Shown: positions 18,601 through 30,955 of the stretch, one piece after another
Layout: each line of letters begins with the position of its first letter
Numbering within the stretch: the first letter of the stretch is position 1
Assembly (NCBI GenBank): GCA_034620365.1
Contig: JAQGEQ010000170.1
Span: 868,001 to 932,000 of the forward strand
Reading direction: 5' to 3'
Length of the DNA: 64,000 nucleotides
Source of the DNA: Pegea sp. RAD2-039
Lineage: Eukaryota; Chordata; Thaliacea; Salpida; Salpidae
The notes under the pieces: generated by a model
Database searches by the model: none
Seen by the model: only the letters and a program-made list of their open reading frames with translations
Told to the model about the DNA's origin: nothing
Program-made: the position numbers and the translations under genes

Positions 18601-19521
18601 AAAGTTTAGGAATCATTAAAAAAATATTTTTGAAATTATTTATGTCGACTTTTTTAACTTGAAATCTTATTTTGTTTCATTTATTTTCCGTTTCTCACTT
18701 TTTAAAACAAATGGGAACGATCTGACATCAAAAATGTGATAAGGTGATTCTACGCCAAGTAACTTTCCTTTTTACTAGTCAGGAAATTTTATTCTTTCTA
18801 ACATAGATTGAACTTTTCCGTTACGTTTATATGATTTAGCTCATAACACCTTTCTCAGTTTTTCAAAGACATATTCTTTGCTCAGGACGTGAGACTTTGG
18901 GTCTTTTATATTATAATATCCCAGAACTTGACAAATTGCCACCTTGGTCAGTCAATTATTTTTTCACTTCCATCTGCGACCATTTTTATATTTTTTTTTT
19001 TTATCCATCTGCAGGTTGCCCTCAATAATCTATCTCTACAATCTTTCGACGACAATTTTATTCTAATTCTGACCAACTTTTGATGCAGCTTTGTTTCATT
19101 CAAATCTTTTTTTAAATTTCAATCCTATCAAAACTACGTCTCATATTAAACGCTTTTTAAATGAAAAGTATCTTTTGTACGAAAAATCTAAGACGGAAAA
19201 CTTATATACGACAAATTTCAAGTTTAAGTGTAATGAAATATGAAACTAATCAGTTAATAAATGGCACGATGAGAAAGAAAGGAACATTTGTGTCAACGAT
19301 TTATCGAATAAGTTTGTTAAAACTAAGTTAGATTCTTCCTCATCTATACCACTCTTTATTGATGAAAATAAAAAGTGACATACCATTGATTTTTAAAAAG
19401 TTGAACTTTTCAAATATATCTTTTAAAAAGTCTTAGCCCAAAGACAAAGATTATAAAAATATTATTCTGAAAAGTCATCATGATCCTGACATTTTACTTC
19501 CTTCATTACCATTTCCACAAC
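18601..19521. other. AT-rich spacer
   Basis: Nothing recognised. A poly-T run at about 18990 and short AT-rich open frames only. Confidence 0.5.
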
Positions 19522-20015
19522 ATTATTTATTATATATTGATTACAATAAATGCGAAGAGGGTACCTGAAGAGAGCACCTCCCGCTAACACGCATTTTCAC
19601 AAATAACATCTATTAAGTTAGAAATATAGAAAGCAAAAGATGTTACACATGGCATTTCAGTAGTCCTCAAAGCATATAACAGTGAAGAGTTATATAGAAT
19701 GAAAAGGAAAAATTCACAGTTTACAAATGGCAATGTTGTCAATATTATAACGGTTCAACTTCTTTTTGAACAACGCGAGTGATTCTGACATGACAATATC
19801 TGATGACAGCTGGTTCCAAGTACTAATTATGCGAAAAATTATGAGAACAAATTCGCTCTGATTAATGTACCAGGTGATATGGGTTTATTAAGATGTAATG
19901 TGTGTCGTCTGAGCTGATATAACTTGAGGGAAAGACTAATAGAAAAGAAATCATCAAACTGAAAGTCAATTGTGGATAATTTTAAAAATAAGTTTTAAGT
20001 CGTATTTAAAGACAA
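19522..20015 (-). mobile_element. CR1/L2-like LINE, 5'-truncated 3' end
   Basis: On the minus strand this is the last part of ORF2 and the 3' untranslated region of the LINE that is nearly complete at 30.8-35.1 kb. The reverse complement contains CTCAAGTTATATCAGCTCAG, the end of ORF2, and the shared 3' end GTGTTAGCGGGAGGTGCTCT, then a (AATA)n-like tail. It is close in sequence to the fragment at 47.3 kb. Coding is interrupted. The 5' end (near 20015) is where similarity stops. Confidence 0.8.
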
Positions 20016-21601
20016 ACTAACTTATACATTTGTGCAAACACTTTCTTACTTTGTAAAAGGTACTATTTATACCTTTATATAACCTTTATTTATCAATTTT
20101 CTTCATTTAATGTCACTTAAGATACATTTGGGCTCAGTACTTCCTTAAGAGATTAGATATTCACGCATATTTATTCGTTTGTTTTCATTTATCAATATTT
20201 CCTGATTGTGTTTAGTGCATTGAATCTCATTTATAATTTTTTTTTAAATATAACATTTTATTTAACTTAAAAATATATTAAAGATTAACCTTTAGGTATT
20301 TTAATATTCATATATATATAATATACATATTATACAATAATATGACAGTATATTTATAATATGAGTATAATAACATTATAATATAAAATAGTTAGATAAA
20401 TTGCACACTCTACCTGGTCAAATAAATTAAAAAACTTTCAATTAAAGTTCAAATAATCAAACAATCTGATTATGGTTTTTTTAATCAATTAGATTTTAGA
20501 TAATTTTATATAAACCACACTCTAGTATTTGAAGATACAGATGTGAATAAGTTTGAATGTCGAGCCAAACTAAATTGTTTCTATTTATCCAAAAACTTGT
20601 AATTTCATTTAGTTTGTTCATCTTTTACCACTTTTAGTTAATTAATAAAAAAAATAATAGATTTCAAATTAATCGGCTTATTCTTGTTGTAAAAGATACA
20701 AAACAATTAACATAACTTGCAAACAAACTCTTTCAGTTGCTGTTGCAAAGTTGGAGTTTTATAAATTGAAATTATTCTTTTGTATCTCAGATACATACTT
20801 GCTCTTTAGCAGAAAATTCAATTTTCCTATCCTTATATCATTAGCCAGTAAGATGCACTAAAATAATCATCTTCTATTTAACCCTAACAATTAAAATTAC
20901 AGCAGCCTACTACCACCAAGTACTTAAGTTTAAACAAAGTTTCCTGATTCTAAAAAACATATTCAACCTCAACTTAAATTGAATCATCAACTAGACGACT
21001 CGTAAACTTGATCAAAAAGTACAAATTCAGTAAATACCCATTTTCAAATTGCATCTACTCAACAATGAACATTTTGTCTAAAAAAATATGCAGCAAGTTC
21101 ATATTGTCTTATTTAATTAGTGATTTCATTGACAGATTTTGAAAACATTTTGCAAATTTGTTACAGCTAACAAACCGGCAGCATAGGTTTAAAAACTTTG
21201 AAATCGAGTTTCTATATCTGAAAAATTTTTGGTAAAATTTCACAAGCTTCAGGTTACTTTCGCAGACAAAGTAATGAACATTTGTTTGTCTGCTTGAGGG
21301 GTATCTACAAAAGAATAATTAGAAGAATCTCTTTGAAAGAAACTTATTGTCAAGTGTAAATGGATCATTACCTGCAGGTGAGGACTAATTACGAAAGAAG
21401 AAAGTTATTCAAAATATTTCTATGAGCGGTCAAAGTTGAATGGAAATAAATTTGATGGACATCAAAAGATGCACAACTTGCAGTTGAACAAAAAACACAG
21501 TCCTTCTTATAAAAATGCAAAAATATTAGAAACAAGAGTAAAAAGCAGCACTTTAAAAGAGCTGAATTTTTAATTAGAACAAATTTCAAGTTTATTCAAA
21601 T
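20016..21601. other. AT-rich spacer
   Basis: Very AT-rich, including TA-rich runs near 20.3 kb. No gene recognised; the short minus-strand open frame at 21389-21589 has no recognisable content. Confidence 0.5.
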
Positions 21602-23245
21602 TTAGGATTCAGACGTAAAATTAAGATGATGAGACGAACCAATTGATTTCTGTAACGATAAACAGGGTCACTTTTAACTCAAGTATCCATCAACTCAACT
21701 TACATCGATTTTAGAGAAAAGAGCTTTGTTGGATCGAATGGGAGATGGAGCCTCTGGAGATAGAAGTGTATCTTCAATTTGTTGCATACGTCTCGGGGAT
21801 CCTGTTGGAGTAATCTGGCGGCTTGCATTCAAATCATAAGAGGACTTAGACATCCAATTTTGAGATGAACCACTAGCGCTGTTTTCTTCATTGATGATTG
21901 TCAAAGCATGACCTCTTGTGCCTAACAAATCGTCAGATGGTCCACAAGTTGTGGGACTTTTTTCACTCCAGCAAGAAGGGTAAGGATTTCCCATAGACAT
22001 GGCATTATCATCACGACGAAATTGGTTTCTGCTATCATACAAAAGCTTAGTAGAAGCGAGTTGAAGTGATTCTGTTTGTGGAGGTTGGTTGATTTCCATC
22101 ATATCTGTCTCATTGTTGTCTTGTACTGAAAATGGGTTATTGTGTTTGTTGGAATCGAACACGCCCCCTTCTCCTCCAAAACTAGCAAATTGTGACATTT
22201 GTTGGGTGACACCAAGAAGTCCTCCGGCTTCGACGGTTATGATAACCCAAATCACATCTAGTTACAAAAAAAAACTTTTACAAATCTGTCAACAGCAAAT
22301 ACCAACTTTTTTCACCTCCAAATGGGACTAAAGATTGACTGAACATCTTCCATTGACCTTGATAAATACCAGGAAGAGACGGACTCCTCATTTTAACTGA
22401 AACATTTGTGACTTCTCCTGGACGTAGAGCACCGACCGATACCCAGTCAGGTGATTCCATTTTATCACCATTAACAAACCGTAAAGTACAATTAAATGGC
22501 CAACTCTCGTCACCTACAAATGATGAGTTTACAAAAAGCACAACTAAACAAGCATTGATTGTTAAAAGTAACAAACCAGTATTTTGGATTTGCCATGTCT
22601 TGATGAAGTTAGTATTTGGTGGTATTGATTCGCCCTCTCCTATTGTAACATCACTAATAAATGCCATCTGAGGAGTTTTGATAGTTGGTGTTTTGTAATC
22701 ATAATATGCTCCAATTGCAGCTTGTAAATTCCTACAATGACAAAGAAACTTCAAAAATCTTTGTTAATTGATGATTGAATAATTGTAGAATTAATTCAGC
22801 TTAAAAATGAGTTCATTTAATGAACAATAAAGCTGTTAAAATATTATGATTTTATTTACATTCTAAACACAGTTTTATAAACAAAACCCTTTTTCAATGA
22901 AATATAAAACATCTTATTATTTTCTAAACTGTTCAATACTAATTCATTTTAAATCTTTTAAATCAAGAATGTTTAAGAACTGATTTTAAGAATAATAAAA
23001 TAAACAAAGTTAAGCAAAAAATTTATAGCAGATATATGCAAATCTAAAGAACAAATAATAAAACTAAAACCTTACCAATTATTCATCTCTAAGAAAAACT
23101 CGCATGTATTTGAATCAACTTGCATGCCTAGCAGACTTCCAAACTCAGAAATTAATACATCTTTATCAGTTGTACCCATAGAACTAAACTTTCCTATCAA
23201 ACATTGGTCTACATCCATACTATCACCATGGCTTGTTTCTTCCAT
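21602..23245 (-). CDS. ILRUN: ILRUN (UBA-like and NBR1-like domain regulator)
   Basis: Five exons on the minus strand join in frame: 23245-23076, 22731-22577, 22513-22316, 22257-21704 and 21649-21602, giving 374 residues. Residues about 10-75 are the UBA-like domain (FSSMGTTDKDVLISEFGSLL, NNWNLQAAIGAYYD). About 80-190 are the NBR1-like immunoglobulin-type domain (FISDVTIGEGESIPPNT, FIKTWQIQNTG, SWPFNCTLRFV, LRPGEVTNVSVKMRSPS, GIYQGQWKMFS, DVIWVIITVEAGGLLGVTQQ). The remainder is a disordered Ser/Asn-rich tail. In mammals ILRUN (C6orf106) restrains IRF3- and NF-kB-dependent transcription by acting on p300/CBP; that role here is inferred. The tail is longer than the mammalian one. Introns are 63 nt or less except the first (344 nt). 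The start Met is one base after an acceptor-like TTTCAAG. The final 16-codon exon is inferred from splice sites and is the least certain part. Confidence 0.9.
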
Positions 23246-26147
23246 GCTTGAAACAAACTTAAAACAAAACTTTTAAAAATTAAAGCAGTATCTATAGTTT
23301 GAAAAAGATATATAATTAATTACCAAGTTTGAAATATATAGAAAAATAGTTAAAACTAAATTGTATTGATGTAACACCTTGAACAAGTATAAAATTAAGA
23401 ATAACTAAGTAGAATAATAAAGAAAATTTGAAAAATAATCTTTGAAAAAGACAAATTTAACAATAGCATTGATTCTACAAAATATCTTTTAAAATAATAA
23501 CAGCATTTACTAATAAATAAAAGCATTTAATTGTATATATAATTAATTTGGTTACTCTTACCTGTTTCAACAACTATTTAGATTAAGTTTAAAGGTGTTA
23601 AAACTGTTTTATAAAAATAAAGTATAAATATAATTATTACATGTTTATAACATTATAAGGAAAAAAAGAGATAAATCTATTAAAAAACAAATCAACATCT
23701 TTTAATTTAAAAAAGTCACAAATTTAAAGGTAAATTATATCTAGTAAGTACTCTAATGATTAAAACGCTTTTATTTTATATAAAATATAATGCATAAATA
23801 CATCATTTGATTTAAAAATAATATTTATATCAACTTATGATATGAATTATGGTAAAAATGTATACAATTGACTATAAAAATAATATAAGCAGTTTAAAAA
23901 TGGTACAAAACTATAAGTAGTTTCAACATCATCAAGAAAACTTTTTTAAACTATTTATTTAAAAATGTTAATAATCAAACTTAAAATATTTTTACAGTCC
24001 TAATTTCAACTTTATCAGACGTATCAATAAAAACGATAAAAACTATAAGAGAAAAATGCAAATAATACCATAGTTCTATAAAATAAACTAATAAAAATGT
24101 AAACAATATCTGAAAAATATTATCTTCTTGTGAAGTTATTCAAATTTGATGAGCCTAAAAACATTTCTAGTAAAAAATATCATTACATAATTATTGCTAA
24201 CAGTGAATCACATAAAATGCAAAACAAGAATTTGATAAGTTTAGCGCTCTCACCTTAATCAGCTAATAATGACTAACTGTTACTTAAAAATATTTGAACC
24301 ATGTTTATACAAACTCTTTATAAAAGAAAAAATTTAGAAAATCTACTTTTGTAGTACAATGTTACTTAAGTTTTGCCTATGAACCTCTCATTTAGGTATT
24401 GATGCTAAGATAAAAAATTAAAAAATCGATAAAAAACTACTAATTAAAAAATAAGATATGCAAAAATATATTGTAGTGAAACAAAGAACTGTAAATGTAG
24501 TCATCATGAATGCCAAAAACTAGTTCACAAATTTTCTACTATAGTGAGATAAAATATGTATTTGCCAAATCCTAAATATTTATATAAAAAATGTTTGTCA
24601 TTCAAATAAGAATCTATTTGAAATAATTTATAAATTACGTATAAAGAGGAAAATACTACAGATGTGTTTATGACTAAATATAAGTTATACTTATTTACAT
24701 TCAAAACGGCACGTATAAATGCGACAATAAAATATTTTATTCAAAATTAATTTGAAATAAATATCTTAAAATATCTATCAAATTAAATAGAATTTTAAAG
24801 AGTAAAAAATGAACAAATACTTATTCAGATGAAGTTAAATAAATTAAGTTAATAACCAGGTCAATAACTAACTCTTAAATATTACACCAAGTTTTACCGG
24901 ACTACTATAAAGTGAAGTTAAATAAGCTAGCACATTAACAATAGTGGTGACTTTTTTAAGCCTCTAAATTAAAGTTTGAAATAAAAGAAATATTTAACAG
25001 AGATTAAAAGTTGAAAATTTTTACTTACTATTCATTTTAAAAAATTTAAATTTATTTTTTTGAAAACATTTTAAGTCAAAGTAATAAAAAAGCTTAAAAC
25101 TTATCCTAAGGAGCTGTACTGGTTTCATGACTCGAAAACTGTAGAAAAGTAAAGAAACTACGATGAAAATAACTTGCATAAAATATGTTTTTGTAATCAT
25201 CAAGTATAATCATGTATAATGGCTTAGAGAAAAATCACTGATAAGTAATCACTGTAGAAACTATTTTTTGGTAATAAACTGTAAAAGAAAGAAAATTGTT
25301 TAGTCTTGATAAATTGCATTATAAAAAACTACCTATTAAAAGGAAACCATTTCAAAACATTCAGTCAAATATTGGTCAGCAAGTTTTACATCAAAATTTA
25401 TTAAGAGATTTTAATCTTCCTATATGAATTAACTTATTTTCTGTTTAAGTGATTCACCTTATTACATTTTTCTCAAATTTTCAAATGAAAATGAACTAGT
25501 TCAATGTATACATAAACCCACACGCTCAAAAGATCACATTTTAGATCTTTAATTATGCAATACCCAAGGACTTCCCTTTTCTTCTACCCGAAACTATTTT
25601 ATTATTATTTTTATTGTTCAATTGAGTTCATCTGCAAATATCTCCGGTGATAATTACTATCCTAAGTTCTATATGGCCGATTTTAAAAGAGATCAATTCT
25701 ATTATTATTACAAATTACATTATTAGATCACAAAGAAGGTAGAAATAATCCATTAAACTACTAGTCAATCCTCTCACGATCTGCTCCTCTCGAATTTTTG
25801 AATCAATTTTTTCCACAACAAACTCGGATTTATTTTTCCAAGGACCTACTTTCTAAATATTAATTAAGGCTTGTTCATCTAATATCTTCCCATGATCAAC
25901 TGTTGTCTTGTTTCACCTGGTGGATATGTTCCTCAGTAAGTAATCAAACAATTAATATGAAAGATCTTTGCGTTAAAAGCCTTTTCTCCGATCTCGCATT
26001 TCTTACCTCAACTTTAGTGATTCAGTTATAAATCACTTTATTTTTAATATCGTCTCTCCAATCATATCCTGCAAGGCCGTTCTTAGCCTAAGCAGGCTCC
26101 TGTTATGATAGTTGAGATTTTATTCTACTAAAATATTTAAAAAGTTT
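23246..26147. other. AT-rich spacer
   Basis: No gene recognised. Long AT-rich tract with only short random open frames (for example 25021-25203 minus). The stretch 25.5-26.1 kb is less AT-rich and frame-broken; it may be an old element, but I could not name it. Confidence 0.5.
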
Positions 26148-26310
26148 AAACAAGCGTTTGGGATATCTCACTGAGATTGCCGATGCCTCTGACTATTTTG
26201 ACAATGAGCTCAGTTGTTACCCAATTCAATTATGACGTCACTATTAAACCTTTTATCGTTATACTTTCGCCAAGTTTTAACACATTTTATCATTAGTATT
26301 CGGCACGCAT
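26148..26310 (+). promoter_or_regulatory. Conserved promoter block of duplicated gene, copy 1, with CRE
   Basis: This 163-bp block upstream of the start codon is nearly identical to 35471-35633 and has the same length. It contains a perfect palindromic CRE, TGACGTCA, at 26233-26240, 78 bp before the ATG, followed by CTATTAAACCTTTTATC. Similarity between the copies begins abruptly at AAACAAGCG. The CRE suggests CREB/ATF-type control; that is inference. Confidence 0.7.
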
Positions 26311-27264
26311 ATGAGCATTTCACGAATTTCTAAAATGAGTCTTTCAGTGAAGCCAAGTTTGAATGATTATAGAGTCAGCTCTCATTGTAATCGTTTACTC
26401 GAAGATAAAATCGAGTTGTGGGAGTTTCTGGCCCTTGAAAAAATTTGTCTTCAGGAAGATTTTAACATCGACGATGTTGAAAAAATAAACCTGAATCGAG
26501 ATGGTAATTCTCGACCAGACTCTGCTCCACCCTTGCTGGTGATGAAAAGTCATAAAGAAACTAACTTGCTTCGAAGAAGAAGTTATTCACTAGATAACCT
26601 TAAAATTGGTTGTAACAAGCCCTACAAACATATTAATGGACTTCCACCTTTGTGGATTTCTACACAGAAACCTAAAGTCAAAAAAAGTAAGAAGGGTTCT
26701 AAGAAAAATAAAAAGAAGATTCAGTTGAGTAAAAAAAGAAATTTAGCTGTAACAAAAGCTGAGTTTAAGAATCAACTACGAAATCTTAGTATACCGCCTT
26801 GTATTCCCGAGTTAGTTGAAGACATTATATCAACTAGCTCTGAAAGTAGTAATACTTATGGTGCTTGTGATGGAGATGGTGATAGTTTAAACTCCATAGA
26901 TGAAATAAAAAGCATTGATTCGTTTTATGCTGGAGGTGATGGCAATAACAATGAAATAATAAAGAAAAGTATTGAGCAAAGCTTTCAATATATGCCATTT
27001 AAAGAAACCATCAAAACTACACCGATTAAAGCAAGAAGCTCATCTAGTTTTCGTAACTTGCTTATGAAGAAGAATCGGGTTTCACCATTAATTATAGCTG
27101 CTGAACCTAAATCTCAGAAAAAGTCAGTTTGGAAAAGTTTGAAAAGCAAGCTTAGCATTTCTTGCAAAAGTTCCATTCTTGACAAAACCTTCTATTATAT
27201 GGGTGCTGCATCCTCAAAATTAATATTTCCTTCATTTAACTTTGCCTTATTAATTGTAAAATGA
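26311..27264 (+). CDS. Unrecognised single-exon protein, duplicated gene copy 1
   Basis: A 317-residue open frame without introns and with no family I recognise. Visible parts: an N-terminal region LNDYRVSSHCNRLLEDKIELWEFLALEKICLQED; a phosphosite-like RRRSYSLDNL at about residue 95; a Lys-rich block (KPKVKKSKKGSKKNKKKIQ) that could be a nuclear signal; an acidic/Ser middle; and a basic C-terminal half with SSSSFRNLL and KKSVWKSLKSKLSISCK. No signal peptide or membrane segment. A second copy lies at 35634-36608 in the same orientation. By eye the two proteins differ by about 16 substitutions plus a 7-residue duplication, with about 11 silent changes, and both stay open, so the reading frame is under some constraint. 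The start is fixed by conservation of both the frame and the 163 bp before it. Confidence 0.8.
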   Translation: MSISRISKMSLSVKPSLNDYRVSSHCNRLLEDKIELWEFLALEKICLQEDFNIDDVEKINLNRDGNSRPDSAPPLLVMKSHKETNLLRRRSYSLDNLKIGCNKPYKHINGLPPLWISTQKPKVKKSKKGSKKNKKKIQLSKKRNLAVTKAEFKNQLRNLSIPPCIPELVEDIISTSSESSNTYGACDGDGDSLNSIDEIKSIDSFYAGGDGNNNEIIKKSIEQSFQYMPFKETIKTTPIKARSSSSFRNLLMKKNRVSPLIIAAEPKSQKKSVWKSLKSKLSISCKSSILDKTFYYMGAASSKLIFPSFNFALLIVK

Positions 27265-28250
27265 ATTGAATTATTGTGGATGTTTGCAAACATCGTAAAA
27301 ACTTCAATGTAGGAATATTTGAGAGAAAGCTCTTCAAATATTTCCAAAGAAAGTGCTTATGAATACGCTGATTTATTCGTAGTCTTTGAACGTTCTGTTA
27401 TTAATCTGTATTATTGCAAACTTTTCAACGTTTTCACGATTTTTGATATTATTTCATTCAATAAAAAAAATAAAAGTTTAAAAGTTTGATTCTATCTTCT
27501 CTTTTTGACAAATATATCAAGTCAAATATCATTGAGAAGCATAATTCTTGTCTGAAATTAATTTTTGCAATATTCTAAATAAATACAAGTTTGTTTTTTA
27601 TACAAACAAGCTCAAAATAAAATATTCAAGACTTTTTCAACAGCTCAAACATTAATTCCATTAAGTTTAGAATCTAAAGACTCTCTTAACACTTTTCAAC
27701 TTTTTACAGAAATATATGATTATTCAAATTGTAATTATACTTGTAAAGTATCCAGCATATAAACTATACAGTACTTTAAATGATTTTAGACAATTTATCT
27801 GAAGGCTTTTATCTTTATATCAATTAAAGTTACTTTTGACAGATTTAACCTATTTTATTTTTTAATATATATTTTTTCTAAGTTATTTTCTCTTATTTAA
27901 ATAACAAAAGCAAATAAGATAACAGTTGTAAAAACGCTTACATCAGTTTCTAATATCTTAATTACTTTCAATTAAGACTTTGAGACATATGCTAACTTTC
28001 AGATGCTTCTAGTTACAAATTATCATTTAGTTTTTCCAAAAAGCAGCCCTAAAATAAATATTACTCTAAAATCAAATTTACTCCAATTAATTTCAACTGA
28101 TTTTATTCTAACTCAAAACTCCAGATCAAATTTGAAGTTGTTTTAAGTTTAACTATTTTTGAAATTGGTTCAAAACATACTAAATTCTCATTTCAACATA
28201 AAGTTTATTTAAAAGCTTTATTCACACAACAAAACCGAATTTTGATTAAA
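27265..28250. other. AT-rich spacer
   Basis: 3' flank of the duplicated gene and AT-rich DNA; similarity to the other copy stops about 20 bp after the stop codon. An AATAAA-like signal lies near 27460. No gene recognised. Confidence 0.5.
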
Positions 28251-29000
28251 TCAAACTTTCAAAATCCAAATTTCATTTCGTCTTTCGTACAAACGCATCG
28301 GACTATCATAACCAGCAGCGTAAAAAAATCCAAGATTTAGTTCACTATCACTAATACCATCAGCATTTAACGAGTCATGAAGCTTAGAAGCCTCTGTTAA
28401 CCATTCATTACCATCCGTAAAAGCTCCAAAAGTTCTACGAATAATTTGATAAATACAAGCCTATATGTAAATTAAATCACTTGACATAAATTTGCATCTC
28501 TTGAAGATCCACCAATGAAGTTTCATCTACAGTTGAAGCAGGAGGGCTTGAGATTGAGTTGGATATAAGAAGCATCATTGTGTAGGTATTGTTACAAAAG
28601 GAACATGGTCTTGTTGGAAACTTCATGATAATAGGAGTAGTCATCTCCATCTGCAGGCCTACAAGCAATAAAGTTTTACTTTTTATCTTTTGGAAACACT
28701 TTTTCATATTCTTACTTTCGCTGTTTGCACCTTCAATATAATCAGAAAGTTTCGAGAACATTTCAAACTGTACCTCTCCAAGAATAGCACCGCTCATACT
28801 GGTAGAGACCCACTTAGTCACATTATAGCTTCGTACTTCGTATTAATCATTCTGAGGATTAAATAACTTAAACTAAATTTATTTTTTTTAGTTTCACCAA
28901 CTTTTTCTACAAGTGTGTAATCAGGAGTTTCATAACCATTGTAAGTTCCAGCAACAGCTACAGAGATAATTGAAGCAAAAAGAAAAATGAACAGTTCCAT
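28251..29000 (-). CDS. HEBP2: Secreted SOUL-family haem-binding protein (HEBP2-like)
   Basis: Four exons on the minus strand join in frame: 29000-28898, 28835-28716, 28658-28481 and 28434-28251, giving 194 residues. A signal peptide (MELFIFLFASIISVAVAG) leads into the SOUL domain: YETPDYTLVEKV, VRSYNVTKWVSTS, FSKLSDYIEGAN, LQMEMTTPIIMKF, MQIYVKTFGAF, then GFFYAAGYDSPMRLYERRNEIW at the C-terminus. This is the order of vertebrate HEBP2, near its usual length (about 205). SOUL proteins bind porphyrins or haem loosely; substrate and role here are unknown. The signal peptide predicts secretion, unlike cytosolic HEBP1/2 of mammals. Introns are 46-62 nt. The first splice junction is the least certain because TACGAAG is repeated in tandem at the acceptor. 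Confidence 0.87.
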
Positions 29001-29629
29001 GTTTGTAGTTCAAAATGAATTAATATCTTCTTACCCATAGTTATATACTCCATTCTAACTACGTGACTTCTTATTATTTCTACTTATGAATTTATTCATT
29101 AGTGAGTTTTTTCTTTCTTACGTGAACTTCTTTTAAAATTTATTGCTATCATTAAGATATTAGTTTATAAAAACAAACAACTTTACTTTCTCTAATAATG
29201 ATTTTCAATAATAATTATTTTCAAATTAAATAATAATCACAACTTTATGTTACAATTAAGTTGTGAATAAGATCAAATTTTTATTAAATTATTCACTTTA
29301 AAACATCAACAACATTATCTGTGTATATTCAAAATTCAGTAATTAAAAGAAAAGAAGGAAATATTTTGTTTTTAAGTCGTAATAGTTATTTGCGTGGAAC
29401 ATGAAAATCAGTAGAAACATTTTTTCGGAAAACTTCTTTCTTGAAAGTAATTGCTCTTCATTATTCAAAAGACTTAATTGTTTATTATTTTTCTTTCTAA
29501 AAATAATTATATTCAAACTTAAGTCATTCATTAGATGAAGCCATCAACAGTTTGAGAAATCATTCAATCATCAAATGTATTTTTTGATTAAATAATAGTG
29601 GGTAAAATTTAGATTTTGTAATACTGGCT
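29001..29629. other. AT-rich spacer
   Basis: Upstream region of the SOUL gene and AT-rich DNA; nothing else recognised. Confidence 0.5.
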
Positions 29630-30610
29630 GTGTTGAAGAGATGAAAGCAAAGATGAAATTCAAAGGGCTTACAAGCTTGTAGTTTCTTCCTTCTGTTTGA
29701 AACTGGTTTTCTTCTCTCTTATTCAGTTGCTTGTTGAGTAGAGGACGATTTTGGGTGCAATCAGCTGCAATACCCTCCCAATTGCTGGTGAGTGATTCCA
29801 TATGACGGACATGTAGATTGGCAACGCCAGCTGTTACGTAAATATGCGACAAAGACAACAAAGATAAAAGGCGTTAAGTTTATTTTCGTAAACCCTCGAC
29901 AAACTCCAAGTTTCGCCAGTGTATAAAATCGTACTGCTGAAAAAAGCTCTAAAGATGGCAACGTTAGTTTTGATGGACAACTTTGGATTACCTTGAAGGT
30001 GAACCGTACAAGCGCACCAGATGTTTTACCGATGCAGCAGTTGATCTCGGCTTCTATTGATGCTGATGATGTTATTTTTGTGGCGAGATAGAAAAAATTA
30101 TTTACAGCCACAATGCCACAGCCATTGTTGTTGATTGGCTGTGGAACGTTAACACTTTGGCTAATAGCTGTTGTCTAAGAACTGAAGAGTGTTGGGGTAA
30201 GAATGTATCTCTGTTTCATTCCATTTTTGATGATAAATGGTTTAGATCTTTTTTATACCGATTTTCATCAAGGTCGTTTGCTTACATACATAGTTTACTA
30301 GGCTGTTGTCTTAGTGTTTGTGTGAATGGTTTCGCTATAGACTTAGTGCTCAGCCAATCTTCAACAGTATAGAAAACAGACCTTCCCTACTGACGAGGTC
30401 AAAAGCTTTAGTAAAGTCGATGAAGGCGATATACAAAGGCCTGTTTTGTTCTTTGCACTTTTCCTATAGTTGATGCAAACAAAAAATCATGTTCATGGTA
30501 GAACGTTTTCATCTAAAGTCACTTTGTGACTCAGGATATATTCTTTCATCCAATATTTGTAGGTGAGGAAGTAGCGAGTTCTCTGCCTACGATGTTAAGC
30601 AAAGATTCTA
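29630..30610 (-). mobile_element. Degenerate non-LTR retrotransposon, reverse transcriptase part
   Basis: Read on the minus strand from 30610 downward, pieces in shifted frames give STMNMIFCL, EKCKEQNRPLYIAFIDFTKAFDLVSREGLFSILLKIG (as consecutive short pieces), then VNNFFYLATKITSSASIEAEI, IGKTSGALVRFTFKV, and near 29.8 kb HVRHMESLTSNWEGIAADC. This is the order of the reverse transcriptase and C-terminal region of the widespread LINE type whose ORF2 contains FIDxTKAFDLVSREGL and SWEGLAADR. It is a different family from the CR1/L2-like element next to it. Many stops and deletions, including loss of the YxDD segment, show it is dead. Confidence 0.75.
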
Positions 30611-30955
30611 TTTGAATAAGGTTATTCAGGTTATAGGTTATTAGGATAACAAATTTATTCTGATATTGCTTATAAGCTTTGATAAAACTGTTTTCAGTAA
30701 AGGATTTGTATATTTTTTGTGATCATATCTGGATTAGAAATCAATTTGGACTTTTTATCATCTTCAATTTCTATATACTCTATTTGAATAACTGCTAATA
30801 ACCTGTGATTAAGTTTTGTGGTGTATTTATTTATTATTATTTATTATATATTATTAACTTGGTATATTTATTTATATATTTATTTATATACATATCACAT
30901 ACATTTATCTGACTTATAAATTTCATACTTTGGTGGGAGTTACTAAAAATCTATT

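Noticed and set aside
25021-25203. Minus-strand 60-codon hydrophobic frame
   Set aside because: Isolated, AT-driven Phe/Leu/Ile content, no splice partner.
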